Shown: positions 18,625 through 27,341 of the stretch, one piece after another
Numbering within the stretch: the first letter of the stretch is position 1
Layout: each line of letters starts with the position of its first letter
DNA from: Luteimonas deserti
GTDB taxonomy: Bacteria; Pseudomonadota; Gammaproteobacteria; Xanthomonadales; Xanthomonadaceae
Direction of reading: 5' to 3'
DNA length: 64,000 bases
NCBI RefSeq assembly: GCF_013425765.1
Contig: NZ_JACCJZ010000008.1
Span: forward strand, 1-64,000
The notes under the pieces: generated by a model
Seen by the model: only the letters and a program-made list of their open reading frames with translations
Database searches by the model: none
What the model was told of the DNA's origin: nothing
Program-made: the position numbers and the translations under genes

Positions 18625-18698
18625 CCGGGGGCGGGCAGGGCGCGGCTTGAACCGCGCAGCCGTGGCCCCATCCAGTGGATTCGATCCTTGGAGGCCGC

Positions 18699-19253
18699 AT
18701 GGACCCCAGTCAGAACCCCAACGTATTCCACGCCACGACGATCGTGTCGATCCGCAAGGGTGGCAAGGTGGTCGTCGCCGGCGACGGCCAGGTCACGCTC
18801 GGCCACACGATCATGAAGGGCAATGCGCGCAAGGTGCGACGGCTCGGCGAGGGCGGCAAGGTGCTTGCAGGGTTCGCCGGCGCGGCGGCCGATGCCTTCA
18901 CCCTGTTCGAACTGTTCGAAGGCAAGTTGCAGCAGCACGGCGGCCAGCTGGTGCGCGCGGCAGTGGAGCTGGTCAAGGACTGGCGCACCGATCGCCGCTA
19001 CGGAAAGCTCGAGGCGCTGCTCGCGGTCGCCGATGCGGAGACCTCGCTGATCATCAGCGGCAACGGCGACATCATCGAACCCGATGACGGCATCATCGCG
19101 ATCGGGTCCGGCGGCTCGTATGCGCTGTCGGCGGCGCGCGCGCTGCTCGCGCACACCGATCTCGATGCACGCACGGTCGCCACCGAGGCGCTGAACATCG
19201 CCGGCGACATCTGCATCTACACCAACCGCAACGTGGTGGTCGAAGAGCTGTGA
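18699..19253 (+). CDS. hslV: ATP-dependent protease subunit HslV
   Basis: HslV is the peptidase ring of the HslVU (ClpYQ) protease. The 184-aa precursor has a 12-residue propeptide ahead of the catalytic Thr ([22 protein letters not shown]; Thr13 is the new N-terminus), and family motifs [18 protein letters not shown] and [15 protein letters not shown] lies 5 nt before the ATG. hslU starts 86 nt downstream on the same strand, the usual operon. Confidence 0.97.
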   Translation: MDPSQNPNVFHATTIVSIRKGGKVVVAGDGQVTLGHTIMKGNARKVRRLGEGGKVLAGFAGAAADAFTLFELFEGKLQQHGGQLVRAAVELVKDWRTDRRYGKLEALLAVADAETSLIISGNGDIIEPDDGIIAIGSGGSYALSAARALLAHTDLDARTVATEALNIAGDICIYTNRNVVVEEL

Positions 19254-19338
19254 CCGACCTGTGGCAGCGCGTGCCGATCCGTCGGGTCGCACGCGCCCGC
19301 CGGTCGCGCGCATCCGCCCACGCTTCCATGGACATCCA

Positions 19339-20724
19339 ATGACCAACGCCAATTCCTCGACCATGACCCCGCGCGAGATCGTGCAGGAACTCGACCGCCA
19401 CATCGTCGGCCAGAACGCCGCCAAGCGCGCGGTCGCGATCGCGCTGCGCAACCGCTGGCGCCGCGCGCAGCTCAGTGACGACCTGCGCAACGAGGTCATG
19501 CCCAAGAACATCCTGATGATCGGCCCGACCGGCGTGGGCAAGACCGAGATCGCACGCCGGCTGGCGACGCTCGCCAACGCGCCCTTCGTCAAGGTCGAGG
19601 CGACGCGCTTCACCGAGGTCGGCTACGTCGGCAAGGACGTCGAGCAGATCATCCGCGATCTCGCCGACACCGCGGTCAAGCTGTACCGCGAGCAGGCCAA
19701 GGTGCGCGTGCGCACGCAGGCCGAAGAGCGTGCCGAGGACCGCATCCTCGATGCCTTGCTTCCGAAGCGTGAGACGCCGCAGCCGGGCTTCGGCTTCGGC
19801 GCGCAGACCGCGACCGTCGACATCGGCGCCGAGCCCTCGTCGAAGGAATCGGAGACGCGGCAGAAGCTGCGCCGCCAGCTGCGCGCCGGCGAGCTCGACG
19901 ATCGCGAGATCGAACTCGAACTCAGCGCCGGGCAGGGCATGGACATCATGACCCCGCCGGGCATGGAGGAAATGGGTCAGCAGCTGCGGCAGATGTTCGC
20001 CAACCTCGGCGGTGGCAAGACCCACAAGCGCAAGCTCACGATCCGCGCCGCGCGTCCGCAGCTGATCGAGGACGAGGCCGGCAAGCTGGTCAACGAGGAC
20101 GATGTGCGCGAAGCCGCGATCGAGGCCTGCGAGCAGCACGGCATCGTCTTCATCGACGAGATCGACAAGGTCGCCAAGCGCAGCGAAGGCGGTGCGAGCG
20201 GCGCCGATGTCAGCCGCGAAGGCGTGCAGCGCGATCTGCTCCCCCTGGTCGAAGGCAGCACGGTCAGCACCAAGTACGGCTCGGTGAAGACCGACCATAT
20301 CCTCTTCATCGCATCGGGCGCGTTCCATCTCGCCAAGCCCAGCGACCTGATTCCCGAGATGCAGGGCCGCTTCCCGATCCGGGTCGAATTGACCGCACTG
20401 ACCAAGGACGATTTCGTCCGCATCCTCACCGAGCCCAAGGCCGCGTTGACCACGCAGTACGTACAGCTGCTGAAGACAGAAGGCGTCGGCCTGACCTTCG
20501 CTCCGGATGCGGTGGAGCGGCTCGCGGAGATCGCCGCGCATGTCAACGAGCGCCAGGAGAACATCGGCGCACGTCGCCTGCACACCGTGCTTGAGCGCCT
20601 GCTCGATTCGCTGAGCTTCGAGGCGCCCGACAAGGGCGGCACCGTGGTCATCGACCGTGCGTATGTCGACCAGCAGCTGGGCGATCTGGTGCAGGACCAG
20701 GATCTGAGCCGCTACATCCTCTGA
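19339..20724 (+). CDS. hslU: ATP-dependent protease ATPase subunit HslU
   Basis: HslU is the AAA+ unfoldase that feeds HslV. The 461-aa protein has Walker A GPTGVGKT at residues 62-69, the pore-loop motif GYVGKDV at about 95, an intermediate (I) domain at roughly 110-240, Walker B with sensor region ([14 protein letters not shown]), and the C-terminal QDLSRYIL that inserts into HslV pockets. Length and motifs are normal. It is the last gene of the xerC-hslVU segment; a weak hairpin follows the stop. Confidence 0.97.
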   Translation: MTNANSSTMTPREIVQELDRHIVGQNAAKRAVAIALRNRWRRAQLSDDLRNEVMPKNILMIGPTGVGKTEIARRLATLANAPFVKVEATRFTEVGYVGKDVEQIIRDLADTAVKLYREQAKVRVRTQAEERAEDRILDALLPKRETPQPGFGFGAQTATVDIGAEPSSKESETRQKLRRQLRAGELDDREIELELSAGQGMDIMTPPGMEEMGQQLRQMFANLGGGKTHKRKLTIRAARPQLIEDEAGKLVNEDDVREAAIEACEQHGIVFIDEIDKVAKRSEGGASGADVSREGVQRDLLPLVEGSTVSTKYGSVKTDHILFIASGAFHLAKPSDLIPEMQGRFPIRVELTALTKDDFVRILTEPKAALTTQYVQLLKTEGVGLTFAPDAVERLAEIAAHVNERQENIGARRLHTVLERLLDSLSFEAPDKGGTVVIDRAYVDQQLGDLVQDQDLSRYIL

Positions 20725-20766
20725 AGGCCCGTGCCGGGCTTCACGGCACAAAAAGGGAAATCTGGC

Positions 20767-20794
20767 TATATTGGCCTCCAGTCCACCGGAGGCC
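20767..20794 (+). promoter_or_regulatory. Candidate promoter -10 box and RBS-containing inverted repeat of the toxin-antitoxin pair
   Basis: TATATT (20767-20772) stands out in GC-rich surroundings and would start transcription about 20 nt before the antitoxin ATG. Directly after it, GGCCTCC (20773-20779) and GGAGGCC (20788-20794) form a perfect 7-bp inverted repeat with an 8-nt gap. The right arm contains the GGAGG ribosome-binding site, so the repeat could be an operator for antitoxin autorepression, an RNA hairpin that hides the RBS, or both. Confidence 0.5.
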
Positions 20795-20800
20795 GCCGCC

Positions 20801-21157
20801 ATGACCGTCGCCCTGAAGCTCGATGCCCTCGATGCGCTGCCGCGCACACCCGCGTCCGACGTCAAGAAGCTCGGCTGGCGTGGCGTGATGAAAACGGTGG
20901 CGCGCGACGGCCGGGTCCTGGTGACCAACCACGACACGCCCGAGGCGGTGATCCTCTCGGCCGACGCCTACGACGCCATCCTGCGTGCGCTCGACGCCGC
21001 CGGCGCCTCCCAGCGCAGCGCGCTCGAAGAGTTGCAAGCCCGGTTCGATACCCATCTGGCCACCTTGCACGCCGGTGACGCGGGGACACGGCTGCGCGCG
21101 GTGATGGACGGACCGGTCGCCCTGCGCGGCAAGGTCAAGGCCGGCGCCTCGCATTGA
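20801..21157 (+). CDS. Phd/YefM-like antitoxin
   Basis: A 118-aa protein. Residues 14-62 (SDVKKLGWRGVMKTVARDGRVLVTNHDTPEAVILSADAYDAIL) have the Phd/YefM pattern: a helix, a VLVTNHDTPEAVILS beta-hairpin and the Tyr/Ile helix that dimerises and binds DNA. The remaining C-terminal half is helical and would wrap the toxin. It is followed 53 nt later by a P-loop kinase gene resembling zeta toxins. Such antitoxins usually repress their own promoter. Confidence 0.8.
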   Translation: MTVALKLDALDALPRTPASDVKKLGWRGVMKTVARDGRVLVTNHDTPEAVILSADAYDAILRALDAAGASQRSALEELQARFDTHLATLHAGDAGTRLRAVMDGPVALRGKVKAGASH

Positions 21158-21210
21158 GCGGGCGGTCCGGCGCGCGCGGTCCACGGCGCCGTCCGGCGCA
21201 GGACGCCGCG

Positions 21211-21843
21211 ATGCAGCGCCCGGTCCTGTACGTCCTGGCCGGTGTGAACGGCGCCGGCAAGAGCTCGGTCGGCGGCCACCTGCTGACCCGCGCCGGGCTG
21301 AGCTGGTTCAATCCCGACACCTTCGCCCGCGAGCTCGTCGCACGCACGTCCTGCCCCTGGCCCGAAGCCAATGCCGCCGCCTGGCACGAGGGTATGCGCC
21401 GCCTCGACATCGCGCTCGACACCGGCCGCGACCACGCCTTCGAGACCACGCTGGGCGGGAACACCGTGCCGGCGCGAATCGCGGCTGCGGCGCGCAGCCA
21501 CGACGTGCTGATGTGGTTTTGCGGCCTGGACACCATGGAGCGTCACCTGGCCCGCGTGCGCGCCCGGGTGGCCGCCGGCGGCCACGATATTCCCGAGGCG
21601 ACGATCCGCGCGCGCTGGTCGCGTGCGCGCGAAAACCTGGTCGGCCTGATGCCGCATCTGGCGCGTCTGCAGGTCTGGGACAACAGCAAGGATGCCGCGC
21701 CCGGTGCATCGGTGCCCGATCCCCGCCTGTTGCTGGAGATGGTCGGCGGCCGCCGGGTGTATCCGGCGACCGACGACGTCGACGCCCTGCGCGCCACCCC
21801 GGCCTGGGCGCAGCCGCTGCTCGGGGCCGCGCTCCAGCCGTGA
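21211..21843 (+). CDS. Zeta-toxin-like P-loop kinase
   Basis: A 210-aa P-loop protein: Walker A GVNGAGKSS near residues 11-19, then FNPDTFARELVA, a FETTLGG segment, and the helical RWSRARENLVGLMPHLARLQVWDNS stretch, matching the zeta toxin/UDP-GlcNAc kinase-like family found in chromosomes. Zeta toxins phosphorylate UDP-N-acetylglucosamine and block wall synthesis. ATG 21211 gives a compact N-terminus next to the P-loop; an in-frame TTG at 21154 overlapping the antitoxin gene is an alternative. Paired with a Phd-type rather than an epsilon-type antitoxin. Confidence 0.82.
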   Translation: MQRPVLYVLAGVNGAGKSSVGGHLLTRAGLSWFNPDTFARELVARTSCPWPEANAAAWHEGMRRLDIALDTGRDHAFETTLGGNTVPARIAAAARSHDVLMWFCGLDTMERHLARVRARVAAGGHDIPEATIRARWSRARENLVGLMPHLARLQVWDNSKDAAPGASVPDPRLLLEMVGGRRVYPATDDVDALRATPAWAQPLLGAALQP

Positions 21844-21910
21844 TCCTTCACCGGGCCCGCGGCGCGATGGCCCACCATGCGTCATGCACCTTCATCTTCC
21901 GGACGACCGA

Positions 21911-23104
21911 ATGACCGTGACGCCGCGTGCCCTGGCAGCGCTCCTCGCTCTCGCGCTGCTCGTGGCTGCCTGCACCGAGACCCCCTCTCCGTCGCCTGCC
22001 GACCCGGCGCCCCCCGGAGCACCGACGAGTCCCGGAACGGCACCGCAGGCCGATGCGCCCGCCGCGGTGGAGGCCGTGCAGGGCATACGGCCCGTGCATC
22101 GTCTGTTCCGGGAGACCACCGTCGCCTGCGACAACGGCCTGCGCTGCGAGGTCCTGCTGGTCGGCGACGATTCGAGCTTCGGGCTCGTGCTGCGTCTGCT
22201 GCGCGAGCCCGGGCCCGGGGGTGCACAGCGGCTGCGCCTCGGCACCTACGAGACCACGCCGCCACCGGCGACGCTCCGGCTCGACACGGTGGCGAGCACG
22301 GATCTGCCCGCCCTGCCGTGGCGCAACGATGCCGATGCGAATGCCTGGGTCCTCGACACGCCGCAGGCGATCGCACGCTTCATCGACCTCGTGCGTGATG
22401 CGGGCACGCTGTCGATGGGCGAGGGCGATGCAGCCGTGTCGGTTTCGCTCGCGGGCTTCAGTGCGGCCCTGGTGTTCGTCGACGAACACCAGCACCGCCT
22501 GGACACGCGTGGTGCGTGGCTGCAGCGCGGCGACCGGCACGACGCCGACGTGACTCCCGCGCCGGCCCTGCCCCGACTCCCGGGCCCGCCGCCGCCGCTG
22601 CCGTCCTTGACCGGCGAGGAAGTGCGCAGCTTTGCCGACCGCGTGCGGGACACCGAGGCAGCGGTCCTGCGCGGGGCCGAATGCGACGCGCCGCGCGCCG
22701 CGTACGACATCCGCCGAAACGACGATGCCCAGGCGCTCGATCGGGCCCACGTGCTGGTCTTCGTGGCCTGTCACATGGGCGCCTACCAGGGCTCGAGCCT
22801 GGTCTTCAGGGTGGCGCGCGACGGCAGTCGCAGCGAACGCATCGTGCCACCGTCGCCACCGGGCGCCGGCATCGTCGAGGTGGGCGGCGCTGCGCATTTC
22901 GGCTTGCTCACCAGCGCCGCATACGTGCCGGCGACCGGCACGCTGTCGCATCTCGCCAAAGGCCGCGGCCTGGGCGACTGCGGCGAAGCCGCGACCTGGC
23001 GCTACGATGGCCAGGCCTTCCAGCTGGCCAGCTATTCCGCGCTGCGGCGCTGCGGCGGGGCGGCACCGGGCGACTGGCCGAGCCTCTGGCGCACTGCCGA
23101 TTGA
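21911..23104 (+). CDS. DUF1176 family lipoprotein
   Basis: A 397-aa protein with a signal peptide and lipobox VAAC (Cys about residue 17), a Pro/Ala-rich linker to about residue 50, and then a DUF1176-like body (VACDNGLRCEV ... LPWRNDADANAWVLDTPQAIARFIDLVRDAGTLSMG ... CDAPRAAYDIRRNDDAQALDRAHVLVFVACHMGAYQGSSLVF ... LSHLAKGRGLGDCGEAATWRYDGQAF). Six or so Cys in the mature part suggest disulfides in the periplasm. Function unknown. It is convergent with the USP gene. Confidence 0.85.
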   Translation: MTVTPRALAALLALALLVAACTETPSPSPADPAPPGAPTSPGTAPQADAPAAVEAVQGIRPVHRLFRETTVACDNGLRCEVLLVGDDSSFGLVLRLLREPGPGGAQRLRLGTYETTPPPATLRLDTVASTDLPALPWRNDADANAWVLDTPQAIARFIDLVRDAGTLSMGEGDAAVSVSLAGFSAALVFVDEHQHRLDTRGAWLQRGDRHDADVTPAPALPRLPGPPPPLPSLTGEEVRSFADRVRDTEAAVLRGAECDAPRAAYDIRRNDDAQALDRAHVLVFVACHMGAYQGSSLVFRVARDGSRSERIVPPSPPGAGIVEVGGAAHFGLLTSAAYVPATGTLSHLAKGRGLGDCGEAATWRYDGQAFQLASYSALRRCGGAAPGDWPSLWRTAD

Positions 23105-23105
23105 C

Positions 23106-23141
23106 TGAGCCGGCCGCACGCGCCAGCGCGTGCACGGCTCA
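23106..23141 (+). terminator. Strong stem-loop between convergent genes
   Basis: TGAGCCG (23106-23112) pairs with CGGCTCA (23135-23141), and CGCACGCG (23115-23122) with CGCGTGC (23127-23133), leaving a 4-nt loop and a small internal mismatch. It begins after the DUF1176 stop and covers the stop codon of the convergent USP gene. No T-run follows on either strand, so it may be a bidirectional barrier or RNA-stabilising hairpin rather than a textbook terminator. Confidence 0.5.
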
Positions 23142-24023
23142 GCGCAGCAGCACCACCGGCACGCGTGTGGTCCGCAGCACCTGGGTGGTCGTACTGCCGA
23201 CCAGCAGATGGCGGATACGCGAGTGGCCATAGGCACCCATCACCAGCAGGTCGAGATGCTCGGCCGTCACGTGGGTGACCAGTGCCGCGTCGGGCGCGCC
23301 GGCGAGCGCGATCACCTGCGGGGCGAAGCCCGCGGCCTCCAGCGTGGCCACCGCAGCCGCGTGTACGGCGGCGTGGCGGTCGTCGTGGCCGACCGTCACC
23401 AGGTGGCAGCGCAGTCCTCGCAGCAGCGGGCTGGCCGCGACCAGGTCCACGCAGCGCTGCGCCGTGGCGCTGCCGTCGAAGGCGACGGCGAATGCGGCGA
23501 CCGTCGTCTGCGGCCGGGTGACGACCAGCACCGGGCGACGCACGGCACGGATCGCACGCTCCAGGTTGCGACCCAGGTGGCCCGGTGCGCCGTCGTCGTC
23601 CGCCCCGCGTCGGCCCAGCACGAACAGGCGCACATCCGGTTCGACATCGGTCAGTGCGTCCACCAGCGCACCCTGACGCAGGCGTGCCTCGGCTTCGATG
23701 CCGGCCGTTTCGCGCAGATGCGCGCGCACCTGGTCGAGCAGGGCGCGGCCGTGGCGCTGGGCCAGCTGGCCGCGCTGTGTGTCGTGCGCGGCGAGTTCGG
23801 CCAGTAGCGTTTCCTGGCTGCCGAGTGACAGGCTGCCGCTGAGGTCGGCCGGCGGCGCGACCGTGCTGTCGCGCTCGATCGCGTGCATCACGTCGAGCCC
23901 GACACCGAGCCGCTGAGCGGCCCACGCTGCGAGGTCGGCCACCCCGCGGGCGTGGGTCGAGGCATCAATGGCGGCCAGCACGCGGCCGCCGGTGGGGGTC
24001 AGGGGTGTCGTGGTCATCGGCAT
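23139..24023 (-). CDS. Tandem-domain universal stress protein
   Basis: A 294-aa protein with two UspA folds. The first (residues about 14-150) begins [11 protein letters not shown] and has a GRRGADDDG... loop lacking the usual Gly/Ser spacing. The second (about 155-294) ends with [17 protein letters not shown], matching the G-2x-G-9x-G-(S/T) ATP-binding motif. It lies 4 nt after a SulP transporter gene on the same strand, so the two are co-transcribed. SulP-USP pairs are common and suggest a link to bicarbonate or sulfate stress. Confidence 0.93.
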   Translation of the reverse strand: MPMTTTPLTPTGGRVLAAIDASTHARGVADLAAWAAQRLGVGLDVMHAIERDSTVAPPADLSGSLSLGSQETLLAELAAHDTQRGQLAQRHGRALLDQVRAHLRETAGIEAEARLRQGALVDALTDVEPDVRLFVLGRRGADDDGAPGHLGRNLERAIRAVRRPVLVVTRPQTTVAAFAVAFDGSATAQRCVDLVAASPLLRGLRCHLVTVGHDDRHAAVHAAAVATLEAAGFAPQVIALAGAPDAALVTHVTAEHLDLLVMGAYGHSRIRHLLVGSTTTQVLRTTRVPVVLLR

Positions 24024-24027
24024 GTCC

Positions 24028-25656
24028 TCAGTGGCCGCCCATCAGGCGCTCGGCATCGGGTTTGTCGTGCACGCCGAGCTGGTCGACGATGGTGGCACTG
24101 GCTGCATTGAGGCCGATGATCTCGACCTGCGCGCCTTCGCGGCGGAACTTCAGCACCACCTTGTCGAGCGCGCCGACGGCGCTGAGATCCCAGAAGTGCG
24201 CGGCCGAGACATCGATGGTCACGCGCTCCAGTGCCTCGCGGACATCGAACGCCGAGACGAACCGCTCGGCCGAGGCGAAGAACACCTGGCCGGTGACGAC
24301 GTAGGTGCGCGCAGTTCCATCCTCATGTGCATGCGAGCCGACATGCAGCACGCGGCTGACCTTGCGCGCGAAGAACAGCGCCGACAGCAGCACGCCGGTC
24401 AGCACGCCCTTGGCGAGGTCGTGGGTGGCGACGGTGACGATCACGGTGCCGAGCATCACGATGCTCGACGTGCCCGGATGCGTGCGCAGCTGCTTGATCG
24501 AGCTCCAGCTGAAGGTGCCGATCGAGACCATGATCATCACCGCGACCAGCGCCGCCATCGGAATCGTCGCCACCCACGGGCCGGCGAACACCACCAGCAT
24601 CAGCAGCACCACACCGGCGACCAGGCACGACAGCCGCCCGCGGCCGCCTGATTTCACGTTGATCACCGACTGGCCGATCATCGCGCACCCGGCCATGCCG
24701 CCGAACAGGCCGGCGGTGATGTTGGCGACGCCCTGACCAGCACATTCGCGGTTCTTGTTGCTGGGCGTGTCGGTGAGGTCGTCGACGATCTGCGCCGTCA
24801 GTAGTGATTCCAGCAGGCCGACGACGGTCAGCGTCGCCGAGACCGGCAGGATGATCCACAGTGTCTCGAGCGTCAGCGGCACGTCGGGGAACAGGAACAC
24901 CGGCAGGCTGTCGGGCAGCGCGCCCTTGTCGCCGACGGTCGGCACCACGGCGCCGAAGTACAGCGCGAGGCCCGTCAGCAGCACGATCGCGACCAGCGGC
25001 GCGGGAATCACCAGATTTCGGGTCCAGCGGAACAGCACGGCCGCAGTGCCGAGACCGACGATCGCCACCGGATACAGCAGGCGCGGGTCCATGCTGCCGA
25101 AGGTCAGCGCGAAGCCGATCACCAGCAGCACCAGTCCCACCCCCGGGAACGTGAGCCGCCCCAGCCAGGGCAGGCCGTAGATGATCGCAAGGCCCAGCGC
25201 GACCATCGGATAGACCAGGGCCGGCACGCCGACCAGCTCGGGAATCTGCGCCATGAAGATCAGGATCGCCAGCGCGTTGACGAAGCCGGTGATCACCGAG
25301 CGCGAGACGAAACGCATCAGCGCGCCGAGCTTCAGTGCGCCGGCGACGATCTGCAGCACGCCGGTCAGCAGTGTGGCCGCCAGCAGGTATTGCAGGCCGT
25401 GGTCGCGCACCAGCGTGACCATCACCAGCGCCATCGCGCCGGTGGCGGCCGAGATCATGCCCGGCCGGCCGCCGGTGAAGGCGATGACCACCGCGATGCA
25501 GAACGAGGCGTACAGGCCGACGCTGGGATCGACGCCGGCGATGATGGAGAACGCGATGGCTTCGGGAATCAGCGCCAGCGCGACGACGAGTCCGGAGAGC
25601 AGATCGCCGCGGACGTTGCCGAACCATTCCTGGCGCAGCGTGGGGGAGAAATTCAA
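24028..25656 (-). CDS. SulP family anion transporter with STAS domain
   Basis: A 542-aa transporter with about 12-14 membrane spans: [36 protein letters not shown] at the N-terminus, [24 protein letters not shown] near residue 315, and a C-terminal STAS domain (about 420-535) ending [16 protein letters not shown]. SulP proteins carry sulfate or bicarbonate; the substrate cannot be told here. The start is a TTG at 25656, with AGGG nine nucleotides upstream; no in-frame ATG fits. First gene of an operon with the USP gene. Confidence 0.92.
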   Translation of the reverse strand: MNFSPTLRQEWFGNVRGDLLSGLVVALALIPEAIAFSIIAGVDPSVGLYASFCIAVVIAFTGGRPGMISAATGAMALVMVTLVRDHGLQYLLAATLLTGVLQIVAGALKLGALMRFVSRSVITGFVNALAILIFMAQIPELVGVPALVYPMVALGLAIIYGLPWLGRLTFPGVGLVLLVIGFALTFGSMDPRLLYPVAIVGLGTAAVLFRWTRNLVIPAPLVAIVLLTGLALYFGAVVPTVGDKGALPDSLPVFLFPDVPLTLETLWIILPVSATLTVVGLLESLLTAQIVDDLTDTPSNKNRECAGQGVANITAGLFGGMAGCAMIGQSVINVKSGGRGRLSCLVAGVVLLMLVVFAGPWVATIPMAALVAVMIMVSIGTFSWSSIKQLRTHPGTSSIVMLGTVIVTVATHDLAKGVLTGVLLSALFFARKVSRVLHVGSHAHEDGTARTYVVTGQVFFASAERFVSAFDVREALERVTIDVSAAHFWDLSAVGALDKVVLKFRREGAQVEIIGLNAASATIVDQLGVHDKPDAERLMGGH

Positions 25657-25936
25657 TGCAATGCCCTGTTAACACCCGGATACGGATCCGGGGAAGTGAG
25701 ATCGAACAACAGCTATGTCCGCGAGCTTCGTGGCGCGGAGATCGCGGACGATCCCGCCATGCGTCGCGCGGCGGAGCGGACCAGCAGGAGACGGCCGCGT
25801 CAGCGACGGGCGGCCGGAGCTATGGCGGCGTGATCATCATCAGGGCAGGAATTCGGAGCGGCGGGCCGATGCCGCGCGGGCATCGTCGAGGCGCGCAGTG
25901 TAGTCGAAGGCGGCGGAGGCCGTCGCGCGGCGCGAA

Positions 25937-26392
25937 TCAGTCCTCGCCAATATCCTCGTTCCACACCTCGGGATGCGCGGCGATGAAGCCGCCGAGCAGG
26001 TCCACGCAGTCCTGGCTCTGCATGTCGATGACCTCGACCCCGGCCTCGCGCAGCCAGTCGATGCCGCCCTGGAAGGTCTGCGATTCGCCCACGACCACGG
26101 TGCCGATGCCGAACTGGCGCACGAGACCGCTGCAGTACCAGCACGGGGCTAGCGTGGTCACCATGATCGTGTCGCGGTACGAGCGCTGGCGTCCGGCCTT
26201 GCGGAAGGCATCGGTCTCGCCGTGGATCGACGGGTCGCTTTCCTGCACGCGGCGGTTGTGGCCGCAGCCGAGCAGGCGGCCGTCGCGGTGATACAGCGCC
26301 GCGCCGATCGGAATGCCGCCTTCGGCCAGGCCCTGACGGGCTTCGGCGATGGCGGTGTCGAGCAGGGCGCGGTAGTCGGGCGTGGCGATCAT
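25937..26392 (-). CDS. Nucleoside/cytosine deaminase (yeast Fcy1-like)
   Basis: A 151-aa zinc deaminase with the HGETDAF motif (zinc His and catalytic Glu) and the PCWYCSG motif (two zinc Cys). The C-terminal segment (GGIDWLREAGVEVIDMQSQDCVDLLGGFIAAHPEVWNEDIGED) is like that of yeast cytosine deaminase Fcy1, unlike bacterial CodA or guanine deaminase. It probably deaminates cytosine. A start at 26404, four codons earlier, is equally possible. It is divergent from ubiE with only about 100 nt between them. Confidence 0.88.
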   Translation of the reverse strand: MIATPDYRALLDTAIAEARQGLAEGGIPIGAALYHRDGRLLGCGHNRRVQESDPSIHGETDAFRKAGRQRSYRDTIMVTTLAPCWYCSGLVRQFGIGTVVVGESQTFQGGIDWLREAGVEVIDMQSQDCVDLLGGFIAAHPEVWNEDIGED

Positions 26393-26483
26393 GGGCGGCG
26401 ACATCGGTGAGCGGCCGACGAGTCTGACCGCCGCGGGCCGCGGGGTCGAGCCGGCGTGCACGGGCGCGCGCTGGAAGATGAGG

Positions 26484-26489
26484 GATAAT
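26484..26489 (+). promoter_or_regulatory. Candidate -10 box of a leaderless ubiE transcript
   Basis: GATAAT ends 6 nt before the ubiE ATG with no Shine-Dalgarno sequence. The box and spacer (GATAATCGGCC) are identical to those upstream of ybeD at 56862. Confidence 0.5.
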
Positions 26490-26495
26490 CGGCCC

Positions 26496-27257
26496 ATGAA
26501 CGACGATTCCAGCAAGCCGGGCACCACCCACTTCGGGTTCCGCGACGTGCCCACGGGCGAGAAGCAGAAGCTCGTCGGTCAGGTGTTCTCGTCGGTCGCC
26601 GGCAACTACGACCTGATGAACGACCTGATGAGCCTGGGCATCCACCGCGTGTGGAAGCGCTACTTCGTCGCCACCGCCCAGGTGCGCACCGGCGACCGCG
26701 TGCTCGATCTGGCCGGCGGCACCGGCGACATCGCCGCACTGCTGCGCGACCGCGTGGGCGGATCCGGCGAGCTGGTGCTCGGCGACATCAACGCGGCGAT
26801 GCTGCGCGTCGGCCGCGACCGCATGACTGACCGCGGCCACGTGCGCGGCTTCGAATACGTGCAGTGCAACGCCGAGACGCTGCCGTTCCCCGATGCCAGC
26901 TTCGACCTGGTGACGATCGCCTTCGGCCTGCGCAACGTGACCGACAAGGCCGCCGCGCTGAGCGAGATGCTGCGCGTGCTGAAAGTGGGCGGGCAGGCGC
27001 GGGTGCTGGAATTCTCGGAAGTGAAGGCCGACTGGTTCAAGCCGATCTACGACTTCCACTCGTTCAGGATCCTGCCGCGGCTGGGCCAGCTGTTCGCACG
27101 CGACAGCGACAGCTACCAGTACCTCGCCGAGTCGATCCGCAAGCACCCGCCGCAGGACGAACTCAAGGCGATGATGGAAACGGCGGGCTTCTCGCGCTGC
27201 AGGTACCGCAACCTCAGCGGCGGCATCGTCGCCATCCACGACGGCTTCAAGGCCTGA
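26496..27257 (+). CDS. ubiE: Ubiquinone/menaquinone biosynthesis C-methyltransferase UbiE
   Basis: UbiE adds the C-methyl group to the benzoquinol (ubiquinone) or naphthoquinol (menaquinone) ring. The 253-aa protein has VFSSVAGNYDLMNDLMSLGIHRVWKR, SAM motif I VLDLAGGTGDIA, the NAETLPFPDASFDLVTIAFGLRNVTD segment and the C-terminal YLAESIRKHPPQDELKAMMETAGF and NLSGGIVAIHDGFK, all typical. The ATG at 26496 gives a normal N-terminus. A GATAAT box close to the ATG suggests leaderless transcription. Confidence 0.97.
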   Translation: MNDDSSKPGTTHFGFRDVPTGEKQKLVGQVFSSVAGNYDLMNDLMSLGIHRVWKRYFVATAQVRTGDRVLDLAGGTGDIAALLRDRVGGSGELVLGDINAAMLRVGRDRMTDRGHVRGFEYVQCNAETLPFPDASFDLVTIAFGLRNVTDKAAALSEMLRVLKVGGQARVLEFSEVKADWFKPIYDFHSFRILPRLGQLFARDSDSYQYLAESIRKHPPQDELKAMMETAGFSRCRYRNLSGGIVAIHDGFKA

Positions 27258-27341
27258 GCGGCGCACGCCGACAGCCCGGCGCCGGCCGGGCGCGGGCGGC
27301 ACGCTAGAATCGGCGTCCTGTTCCCCGTCCGGATTCCCCTG

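Noticed and set aside
20723..20741. Terminator after hslU
   Set aside because: The hairpin is only about seven pairs with a bulge and has two T after it, too weak to list as a feature.
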